A DNA stretch of 64,000 bases from Clostridium_B lapidicellarium (GTDB lineage Bacteria; Bacillota; Clostridia; Clostridiales; Clostridiaceae), in NCBI RefSeq assembly GCF_041224415.1, contig NZ_JBGFFE010000013.1, positions 18,100-82,099 on the forward strand, written 5' to 3'. The notes beneath the pieces are model-generated. The model had not been told where the DNA came from. It was given only the letters and a program-made list of their open reading frames with translations, and searched no databases. The position numbers and the translations under genes were made by a program. Positions 25,840 to 33,392 of the stretch are shown here, piece after piece (within the stretch, counting starts at the first letter, position 1; each line of letters starts with the position of its first letter).

Positions 25840-26958
25840 ATGAGGATTCAATTGAATGACGCGAATGACGCATCGGAATTGACCAACTTTTTGAATGATG
25901 CCTGTAAAAGGGAACTTTCTGAAATATTGAGGTTTTTTTTGCAGAATGCACAGACGGAAATACTTTCTCTGCTTGCCTGCCGTGCGGAAGAAATCAGGGA
26001 AAAATACTATGGACGGAAAATATATTTTCGCGGTCTTATAGAGTTTTCAAGTTTCTGTAAAAACAACTGCTATTACTGTGGTATCCGAAGAGGTAATTTT
26101 AATGCGCGCAGATACAGACTTTCAGACGAGGAAATCCTAAACTGCTGTACAATCGGATACAGGCTTGGGTATCGGACTTTTGTACTTCAAAGCGGCGAGG
26201 ATGTATATTATACCGATGAACGGTTATGCCGTATTGTCTCGGCCATCAAGACCAGTTTTCCTGACAGTGCTGTTACACTTTCACTTGGAGAAAGAAGCCG
26301 AGACTCATATAGACGGCTTTTTGACGCCGGTGCGGATCGATATCTTCTGCGGCACGAAACTGCCGACGAAACACATTACAGAAAGCTTCATCCACCTGAA
26401 CTGAGTCTCGAAAACCGCATGCAGTGTCTGTATAATCTCAAGGAGATAGGCTATCAGGTCGGATCTGGATTTATGGTGGATTCACCTTATCAGACATATG
26501 ACACACTGGCTGAGGATTTTATATTTCTTCGAGATTTACAGCCTCATATGGTAGGAATAGGCCCGTTTATTCCGCATAAGGACACTAAGTTTGCAAATTA
26601 TTATAAACCTTCGTCAAGGCGGACAGTGATATTACTCTCGCTTTTAAGGTTTCTGTTACCGAAATCGCTGCTTCCTGCAACGACTGCACTTGGTACCATT
26701 GACCCAATCGGCAGGGAGAAAGGCTTCAAGGCAAGTGCCAATGTGGTTATGCCAAACCTTTCCCCGATAGAGCACCGCAGAGATTACTCTCTCTATGACA
26801 ATAAAATATGTATGGGCGAGGAATCAGCGGAGTGCTTCCACTGTATTGCCGGTCGTATACAGGCCGCCGGCTTTGTCCCCGATTTCTCAAAGGGAGATCA
26901 TTTTGACTGGCAGATGGAAGCGCCGAACGATGCTTTCCGCCCTACGGCGAATAAATGA
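25840..26958 (+). CDS. hydE: HydE, radical SAM maturase of [FeFe] hydrogenase
   Basis: HydE is a radical SAM enzyme that acts on the HydG-made Fe(CO)2(CN)cysteine synthon during H-cluster assembly. The SAM cluster motif CX3CX2C is Cys73, Cys77, Cys80 (FCKNNCYYC). The second site CX7CX2C (CMGEESAECFHC), present in many HydE proteins, is also intact. Length is 372 residues. hydG, the source of that substrate in known systems, is not in this window. The HydE stop overlaps a decoy ATG, discussed in the findings. Confidence 0.93.
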   Translation: MRIQLNDANDASELTNFLNDACKRELSEILRFFLQNAQTEILSLLACRAEEIREKYYGRKIYFRGLIEFSSFCKNNCYYCGIRRGNFNARRYRLSDEEILNCCTIGYRLGYRTFVLQSGEDVYYTDERLCRIVSAIKTSFPDSAVTLSLGERSRDSYRRLFDAGADRYLLRHETADETHYRKLHPPELSLENRMQCLYNLKEIGYQVGSGFMVDSPYQTYDTLAEDFIFLRDLQPHMVGIGPFIPHKDTKFANYYKPSSRRTVILLSLLRFLLPKSLLPATTALGTIDPIGREKGFKASANVVMPNLSPIEHRRDYSLYDNKICMGEESAECFHCIAGRIQAAGFVPDFSKGDHFDWQMEAPNDAFRPTANK

Positions 26959-27014
26959 TTAAGTTGGCTGGATGATAATTTCAGTACAGAAAAAATTATG
27001 CAGGAGGTGGAAAA

Positions 27015-29111
27015 ATGATTAAGTTAGCTGTATACGGAAAAGGTGGTATCGGGAAATCGACCACGGTTTCAAATCTGGCAGCTGCGATGGCAGAAAGGGG
27101 ACTCCGGGTCATGCAGATTGGCTGCGATCCGAAGGCGGATTCAACTGCGATTCTTCACGGTGGCACAAAAATACCCACTATACTGGAGCTCGTGAGAAAA
27201 TATAACAATGATTTTGCACTGGAGGATATGGTATGTATGGGCTTTGGAGGAGTAATCTGTGTCGAGACAGGTGGACCCTTGCCGGGGCGGGGCTGCGCAG
27301 GGCGCGGTATTATTGCCGCACTTGGGAAGCTCACCCAGAAGGGTGCGTATGAAACATATAAACCAGATGTTGTAATGTATGATGTACTTGGAGACGTGGT
27401 CTGCGGCGGATTTTCCATGCCCATGCGCAGTGGCTATGCCGACAGTGTGTTTATTATAACGTCCGGGGAAAACATGTCGATTTATGCGGCGGCCAATATT
27501 GCTATGGCAGTGGAAGATTTTAAAGGCCGTGGTTATGCTTCTCTCGGCGGGTTGATCTTAAACCGCCGGAATGTAAAAAATGAGGAGGAAAAGGTCAAAG
27601 AACTGGCAGCTGATTTCCACACGGAGATCATCGGAACGCTTGACTTGAGCGAGACCGTCCGAGAGGCGGAATTGCTGAAGAAAACAGTTATAGAGGCTTT
27701 TCCGGACAGTGAAATGGCTTCTCAATACCGCAGCATCTCCAAGAATATACTTCATATGCATATGAAAGGGAGAAAGAATGTGCTGAAAAAAATCAGTGGA
27801 AAGGCAGATATGGGTGGAGAGGAAACCTGTATATGCGATGCAAAATTTCCGTCACCGTTTCCCTCAGGGCTGGAATACAACGCACCGGCCAGAGGACCGT
27901 GGAATATTGTACATACGGGGATGCTGATACCGCAGTCGCACCAGGTGTTTGTCTGTGCCGAGGGATGCCTGCGCGGAGTCATTCTCACCGCGGCGGAGAT
28001 GAATGCCATGGACAGAATATCCTGGGTTTCGGTTTGTGAAAATGGCCTTCTGGACGGTAGTATGGAACAGGATATTGCCGATGGTACAGCCGATATCCTG
28101 AATAAAATGGATACTCTCCCGCCGGCTGTGCTTGTGTTTATCAGCTGTATCCATCTTTTTACAGGATGTGATTTCAAGGCAGCTCTAACTGACCTGCGCA
28201 CGCATTTTCCAGGCGTTGATTTTATTGAGTGCTATATGACGCCTACAATGCGCAAAAGCGGACTGACAATGGATCAAATTATGCGACGCCAGCTGTACAG
28301 CGCATTGAGACCGGTGCGGAAAAATAAAAAATATGTCAATATAATCGGAAATGATAGGCCCACCGACGAATCAAGTGAATTTATTTTCTTAATACGCAGT
28401 GCGGGATTTAAGATCAGGGACATCACATTTTGTAAAACTTATGAAGACTATTTGAAAATGGCGGAAAGTGCTGTCAATATTACCTATCTTCCCGCTGCGT
28501 TTGCTGCTGGTGAGGAACTCCGTAGAAGGTTTGGTCAGGATCATCTGTATTTACCGCTGAGCTATTCGTACAGTGAAATCATGGAAAATTATAGAAAACT
28601 TGCAAATGTGCTTGAAATTAAGATGCCGGATTTTTCAGATGCTATGGACAGGGCGGACAGAGCACTTGAAGACGCACGGCGTATTATTGGAAATATGCCT
28701 GTTGATATTGACTACACCTCTACACCGCGTCCGCTCGGATTGGCCCGTCTGCTTATGGAGCACGGTTTTGTGGTAAAAAAAGTTTATGCGGACAGTTTCC
28801 TTGATGAGGACGAACAGGATTTTATATGGCTGAAAGAAAATGAACCGAAACTTGTGCTGTCCTCGACGGTACACCCGAAAATGCGGTTTGCCGCCCACGG
28901 AATTCATGACAGAGAGGTATTGGCAATCGGCCAGAAAGCCGCGTATTTCAATAAGACAGGTCATTTTGTAAATATTGTTGCAGGTGGTGGAATGTACGGC
29001 TTTGATGGGATCGTCCGTCTTGCTGAAATGATGACTGATGCATATCTGCATGAAAAGGATACGAAGACAGTTATCCAATATAAAGGATTGGGGTGTGAGA
29101 GCTGCTTATGA
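27015..29111 (+). CDS. NifH-like reductase fused to a NifD/NifE-like domain
   Basis: Residues 1 to about 250 are a complete NifH/BchL/CfbC-type ATPase, with Walker A GKGGIGKS (8-15), CDPKADS and [4Fe-4S] ligands Cys94 (GCAGRGI) and Cys130 (DVVCGGF). After a linker (about 255-290) a nitrogenase component-1-like domain runs to residue 698. It has Cys314/Cys318 (CAEGC, aligning with the NifD HGPVGC region), Cys378 (ISCIHLFTG) and a C-terminal GGGMYGFDGIVRLAEM like the end of NifD. No first P-cluster cysteine is apparent. The fusion joins reductase and catalytic partner in one chain. Substrate is unknown. AGGAGG precedes the ATG. Confidence 0.88.
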   Translation: MIKLAVYGKGGIGKSTTVSNLAAAMAERGLRVMQIGCDPKADSTAILHGGTKIPTILELVRKYNNDFALEDMVCMGFGGVICVETGGPLPGRGCAGRGIIAALGKLTQKGAYETYKPDVVMYDVLGDVVCGGFSMPMRSGYADSVFIITSGENMSIYAAANIAMAVEDFKGRGYASLGGLILNRRNVKNEEEKVKELAADFHTEIIGTLDLSETVREAELLKKTVIEAFPDSEMASQYRSISKNILHMHMKGRKNVLKKISGKADMGGEETCICDAKFPSPFPSGLEYNAPARGPWNIVHTGMLIPQSHQVFVCAEGCLRGVILTAAEMNAMDRISWVSVCENGLLDGSMEQDIADGTADILNKMDTLPPAVLVFISCIHLFTGCDFKAALTDLRTHFPGVDFIECYMTPTMRKSGLTMDQIMRRQLYSALRPVRKNKKYVNIIGNDRPTDESSEFIFLIRSAGFKIRDITFCKTYEDYLKMAESAVNITYLPAAFAAGEELRRRFGQDHLYLPLSYSYSEIMENYRKLANVLEIKMPDFSDAMDRADRALEDARRIIGNMPVDIDYTSTPRPLGLARLLMEHGFVVKKVYADSFLDEDEQDFIWLKENEPKLVLSSTVHPKMRFAAHGIHDREVLAIGQKAAYFNKTGHFVNIVAGGGMYGFDGIVRLAEMMTDAYLHEKDTKTVIQYKGLGCESCL

Positions 29112-30256
29112 GACAGACAGCAAGAATTATATCAATTTATACGGCAGACATTTCGGGTGTATGCTCTGCTCTCTTTGAACTAGGCGGCATGACTGTAATT
29201 CATGATGCGTCAGGCTGCAATTCCACATATACGACACATGATGAGCCGAGGTGGTACGATTTGGACAGCATGGTTTATATATCCGCATTGACGGAGACGG
29301 AAGCTATTCTAGGTGACGATGACAGGCTGATCGGCGACATTGTGAATACGGCAGGTGAACTCTCGCCGAGGTTCATTGCCATATGCGGTTCCCCGGTGGC
29401 AATAATGATCGGGACAGATTTTAAGGCAATTGCCAAGGTGGTCGGTGAAAAGACCGGTATTCCGGCCTTCAGCGTGAGTACAAACGGCATGCACTCCTAT
29501 CTTTCCGGCGTTTCCCGTGCACTGGAGGCTGTCGTAAAACATTTTTGCCGCAGAGATGCTGTCAGGTCGAAAGATCTCTCTGCAAATATCATCGGGGCAA
29601 CACCACTGGATTTCTCTGTCAACGGCAGCGTGGAATCCATCAAACGGTGGCTCGCCGAAAGTGGATTTCGGATTGTATCCTGTATGGCGATGGGCAGCGA
29701 TTTGGATCATATCAGCATGGCAGGCAGCGCACATGTCAATCTTGTTGTGTCATACAGCGGTCTTGCGGCTGCAAAAGTGTTGCAAAAACAGTTTGGTACT
29801 CCATATGTCGCCGGTGTCCCGTTTGGAATCGGGTTTGCCGACATTCTCGCCCGTGCGCTCAGAAGTGCTGCAAAGAGTGGGAAAAGCAGCATGCCCTGTG
29901 CGGATCGGCGAAATGTATCAGGTGGTGAACTGGCAGTTGTCGGAGAAAGTATATCCGCCGGATCGCTTGCACGTGCAGTCGAGGCAGAATCCGGCAGGTC
30001 GGTCAGGGTACTCTGCCCGCTGGAAACAACGGGAGAGCTGACGGCAGAAGGTGACATTCTTATTCCGGACGAAGACAGTGCAGCAAGACAGTTTACTCTG
30101 GCCGGCGGTGTCATAGCGGATCCGCTTTATAAGCCTATATGTCCGGACGGCGTGCCGTTTTACAGTCTGCCTCATGAGGCGTTTTCCGGAAGGTGCTACC
30201 GGAAGCGGATACCGAATTTGATCAATAGAAAACTGAAACTGGAGGGAGCGATATGA
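29108..30256 (+). CDS. Nitrogenase component-1-like protein, NifK/NifN-like (copy 1)
   Basis: This 382-residue protein starts in a four-base ATGA overlap with the fusion gene. It aligns in outline with NifK/NifN. DASGCNSTYTTHDEPRW fits the HGSQGC cysteine site, TETEAILGDDDRL the TxxAxxGG region, and ICGSPVAIMIGTDF the third-cysteine region (Cys retained). It is much shorter than true NifK. It probably forms a heterodimer or heterotetramer with the NifD-like part of the fusion protein. The function is not recognised. Confidence 0.8.
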   Translation: MRQTARIISIYTADISGVCSALFELGGMTVIHDASGCNSTYTTHDEPRWYDLDSMVYISALTETEAILGDDDRLIGDIVNTAGELSPRFIAICGSPVAIMIGTDFKAIAKVVGEKTGIPAFSVSTNGMHSYLSGVSRALEAVVKHFCRRDAVRSKDLSANIIGATPLDFSVNGSVESIKRWLAESGFRIVSCMAMGSDLDHISMAGSAHVNLVVSYSGLAAAKVLQKQFGTPYVAGVPFGIGFADILARALRSAAKSGKSSMPCADRRNVSGGELAVVGESISAGSLARAVEAESGRSVRVLCPLETTGELTAEGDILIPDEDSAARQFTLAGGVIADPLYKPICPDGVPFYSLPHEAFSGRCYRKRIPNLINRKLKLEGAI

Positions 30257-31017
30257 TAAAGATAGCTGTTTATGGAAAAGGCGGAATAGGGAAATCAACG
30301 ATTACGAGCAATCTAAGCGCTGCATTTGCTTCTCTTGGGAAAAGGGTAATCCAGATCGGCTGCGATCCTAAAGCAGATTCTACGCTCAACCTGCTTGCCG
30401 GGAATCGGGTCATGCCAGTTATGAATTATTTGCGGGAATTCGACCATGAGCCGGATCGTCTAGATGAAGTTACCAAGGAAGGCTTTGGACATGTCTTGTG
30501 CATCGAAACCGGCGGACCGACTCCTGGACTCGGATGTGCGGGTCGGGGAATCATTACCACATTCAGCCTTCTAAACGATCTGGATCTTTTTGAAAAATAC
30601 CGTCCCGATGTTATCCTTTACGACGTACTTGGAGATGTTGTCTGTGGAGGATTTGCCGCACCGATACGGGAAGCGTATGCATCAGAAGTACTGATCGTCA
30701 CTTCCGGAGAAAAGATGGCACTTTATGCTGCAAACAACATCAATACCGCTGTCCATAATTTTGCTGATCGCAGTTATGCAAAAGTGCGCGGTATCGTATT
30801 TAACCGCAGAAATGTGGATCATGAGGAAGAAAAGGTTCGGGAATTTGCCTTAAATGCCGGTTTGCCGATTGTTGCGGATATTCCGAGAAGTGACGACATT
30901 ATCCGATATGAAGATATGGGGAAAACCGTCGTAGAAGGGGATGCTTCACTGTCTGTAAGCTGCAAATTTTTTGATCTGGCAGAATTGTTGCTTGGGGATG
31001 AAGAAAATGATGAATAG
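30253..31017 (+). CDS. NifH-like reductase, stand-alone copy
   Basis: This 254-residue NifH/BchL/CfbC-family protein has Walker A GKGGIGKS, CDPKADST and cluster cysteines in LGCAGRGI and DVVCGGF. It should transfer electrons from a [4Fe-4S] cluster to a component-1 partner with ATP hydrolysis. It is closely similar to the N-terminal part of the fusion protein at 27015, so the operon has two reductases. It starts in an ATGA overlap with the preceding gene. It is not proof of nitrogen fixation, because nifB, nifE and nifN are absent here. Confidence 0.92.
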   Translation: MIKIAVYGKGGIGKSTITSNLSAAFASLGKRVIQIGCDPKADSTLNLLAGNRVMPVMNYLREFDHEPDRLDEVTKEGFGHVLCIETGGPTPGLGCAGRGIITTFSLLNDLDLFEKYRPDVILYDVLGDVVCGGFAAPIREAYASEVLIVTSGEKMALYAANNINTAVHNFADRSYAKVRGIVFNRRNVDHEEEKVREFALNAGLPIVADIPRSDDIIRYEDMGKTVVEGDASLSVSCKFFDLAELLLGDEENDE

Positions 31018-32302
31018 GGCCTATTACATAAGTGCTGAAGAACTGGCACACCGCGGGCGTTCCAATATACCGAGTGAGCTGCTCTCGTCTGCACACCTGA
31101 TTTACAGCTCACCTGCAACACTGGCGTTCAATTCTCCAGGTGCACAGGGCTTCGGTGTCAAACGTGCCGGACTGGCTGTTCCAGGTTCCGTGATGCTGCT
31201 TATTTCACCGGGCTGCTGTGGAAGAAACACGGCGGCACTCAGCAAAGAGGGCTACAATGAACGATTTTTTTACATGATGATGGATGAAACTGATATTGTC
31301 ACAGGCCGGCATCTGGCCAAAATTCCTGATGCTGTCAGGGAGATCTGCGAGGCATGCGATACGGCACCGACAGCCGTTATGATCTGTATTACCTGTGTTG
31401 ATGCACTGCTTGGAACGGATATGAAACGTGTATGTAAAAAGGCATCAGAGTATGCGGGAGTTCCCGTGATTCCCTGTTATATGTATGCGCTGACGCGGGA
31501 AGGGCGTCTGCCGCCCATGGTTGCGGTGCGCCGGTCGATTTATTCCCTGCTGAAACCTGCCTCTAAAAAACCGGATGCAGTGAATATACTCGGATATTTT
31601 TCACCGCTGAGAGATGACTGTGAGCTGTATTCCTTACTAAGACAGGCTGGCGTGCGTAAGATCCGCGAAATTTCCCGATGCCTGGATTTTGGTGAATATT
31701 TGAAGATGTCGCAGGCAAACTTCAATCTTGTACTGAACCAGGAGGCGAGATATGCCGCTCTGGATATGGAGAAAAAGCTGAAAATTCCGAGCATTGAACT
31801 GACGAGGATGTATCAGCTGGACAAAATACGTAATCAGTATCATCTTTTTGGGCAGGCCGTGGGTGTGACTTTTGATGATCAAAAATATTACGATATGGCG
31901 TCTGCCTCAGTTGAAAAATTTCACAAAAATCACGGTGATGTCATCTTTGCGGTGGGTGAATGGACAAATGCTGATCCGTTCGAGCTGTCGCTGGCATTGA
32001 TCCGATATGGATTCGCGGTTTCTGAAATCTACGGAACTGTGGGTGACATGAATTTTTCCTACATCAAAAAAATTGCACGGCTTAGTCCGAAGACTAAAAT
32101 TTATTCCAATCTCTCCCCGACCATGCTCTGTTACGATGTATGCGATTCGAACGTAAATGCCTTTATCGGCAAAGATGCTGCCTATTATCATCCGGGATGT
32201 GTCGGAATCTGCTGGAATGAGGAACTCCAGCCCTTCGGATATGCCGGCGTAACGGGACTTTTTGAAGCGCTGGATACGGCGCTTGGTAAGGAGGGAGATT
32301 GA
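31007..32302 (+). CDS. Nitrogenase component-1-like protein, NifD/NifE-like
   Basis: The protein has about 431 residues. ISPGCCGRN (Cys70/Cys71) corresponds to the NifD HGPVGCG cysteine, DETDIVTG to the conserved ExDvxxG region, and ICITCVDALLG (Cys130) to the third P-cluster cysteine. The first position reads NSPGAQGFG, where NifD has a cysteine. The C-terminus (PFGYAGVTGLFEAL) echoes the NifD GFDGF segment. ATG 31007 or 31010 follows GGGG at 30994-30997 and overlaps the NifH gene. It is the unfused counterpart of the fusion's C-terminal domain. Confidence 0.82.
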   Translation: MMNRAYYISAEELAHRGRSNIPSELLSSAHLIYSSPATLAFNSPGAQGFGVKRAGLAVPGSVMLLISPGCCGRNTAALSKEGYNERFFYMMMDETDIVTGRHLAKIPDAVREICEACDTAPTAVMICITCVDALLGTDMKRVCKKASEYAGVPVIPCYMYALTREGRLPPMVAVRRSIYSLLKPASKKPDAVNILGYFSPLRDDCELYSLLRQAGVRKIREISRCLDFGEYLKMSQANFNLVLNQEARYAALDMEKKLKIPSIELTRMYQLDKIRNQYHLFGQAVGVTFDDQKYYDMASASVEKFHKNHGDVIFAVGEWTNADPFELSLALIRYGFAVSEIYGTVGDMNFSYIKKIARLSPKTKIYSNLSPTMLCYDVCDSNVNAFIGKDAAYYHPGCVGICWNEELQPFGYAGVTGLFEALDTALGKEGD

Positions 32303-33349
32303 ATGACTACTGTGATCAAATATCTGTCGCCGTTTGCACCCGATATATCAGGAGCTGTATCGGTGCTCTTCGAACTGGGAGGTCTTATTGTAATCTGTGA
32401 TGCGGGTGGATGCACCGGCAATGTGTGCGGCTTTGATGAGCCGCGCTGGTTTCAGAAAAAAAGTGCTATTTTCAGTGCAGGGCTGCGTGATATGGATGCT
32501 ATACTAGGATGCGACGAACGGTTGATTTCCAAACTGCAGGACGCCGTGTCAAAGACGGATGCAGCGTTTACGGCGATTATCGGAACACCTGTGCCGGCGG
32601 TCATAGGAACAGATTTCCGCGCACTTAAGCATATGGCCGAAAAAAGAACCGGGCTTCCGGCTTTAACCGTTGAGACAAGTGGGGCTGGCTTATACGATGA
32701 GGGTGAAGAGAATGCTATGCTGGCACTTTTTCAGAATTTTGCCACGGAGGCTTTTCCGGTGAAACGTGGTACTGTAGGTGTGCTGGGGGTGACACCACTT
32801 GAATTTTCCAACCTTCGTGCGGGTGACATTATGGCCGCAGCGGTGGAGCACAGCGGTCTTGGCAGGGCTGTTTGCTATGGAATGGGCAGCGGTCTTGACA
32901 GTGTACAGCATGCCTCTGCCGCAGAGAAAAACTTGGTTGTCTCTCCTGCCGGCCTTAAAACCGCAGAATATCTGAAAACAACTTTCGGGACACCTTATAT
33001 CATAGATTGTCCTCTCATTTCAGAAGATCTGAATAGAAAATTAACGGGACTTGCAGGAAAACGGGTGCTTGTGATCCATCAGCAAGTGCTGGCAAACTCG
33101 GTGCGCAATAGAATACTTGCTGGTACCGATGCCGACGTGGCAGTTGCATCGTGGTTCATGCTGAAAGACGATCTTAAACAGGAGGGTGACTTCAGACTCA
33201 CGGATGAGCTTCGGTTCGCTGCTGCTGTTGAAGACGGCGGCTATGACGTGATTATAGGTGACAGTTTTTTGAAACGTGCACTCAGGCACTATCATGGCCA
33301 ATTTATTGATTTTCCACATTTCGCGGTATCTGGCAGACTGGAAGAATGA
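32303..33349 (+). CDS. Nitrogenase component-1-like protein, NifK/NifN-like (copy 2)
   Basis: This 348-residue protein is similar to the gene at 29108: both begin with an N-terminus of the type SPFAPDISGAVSVLFELGG and share FDEPRW. CDAGGCTGNVCGFDEPRW keeps the first cysteine site and adds more cysteines. At the third-cysteine position it reads TAIIGTPVPAVIGTD, with Ile replacing the Cys retained in copy 1. The ATG directly follows the stop of the NifD-like gene. Together with 30253 and 31007 it makes a second H-D-K-like set. Function is unknown. Confidence 0.8.
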   Translation: MTTVIKYLSPFAPDISGAVSVLFELGGLIVICDAGGCTGNVCGFDEPRWFQKKSAIFSAGLRDMDAILGCDERLISKLQDAVSKTDAAFTAIIGTPVPAVIGTDFRALKHMAEKRTGLPALTVETSGAGLYDEGEENAMLALFQNFATEAFPVKRGTVGVLGVTPLEFSNLRAGDIMAAAVEHSGLGRAVCYGMGSGLDSVQHASAAEKNLVVSPAGLKTAEYLKTTFGTPYIIDCPLISEDLNRKLTGLAGKRVLVIHQQVLANSVRNRILAGTDADVAVASWFMLKDDLKQEGDFRLTDELRFAAAVEDGGYDVIIGDSFLKRALRHYHGQFIDFPHFAVSGRLEE

Positions 33350-33392
33350 ACTGTATAAAGGATAGTTTGGTAAAGGAAGGGAAGGGAGTGAA

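Noticed and set aside
27752..30298. Long minus-strand reading frames opposite the nitrogenase-like genes
   Set aside because: They mirror GC-rich codon use of the plus-strand genes, have no ribosome sites and match no family I know.
27015..33349. A nitrogen-fixation (nif) cluster
   Set aside because: No nifB, nifE/N, nifV or regulatory genes are present. The component-1-like proteins are too short and lack several conserved ligands.
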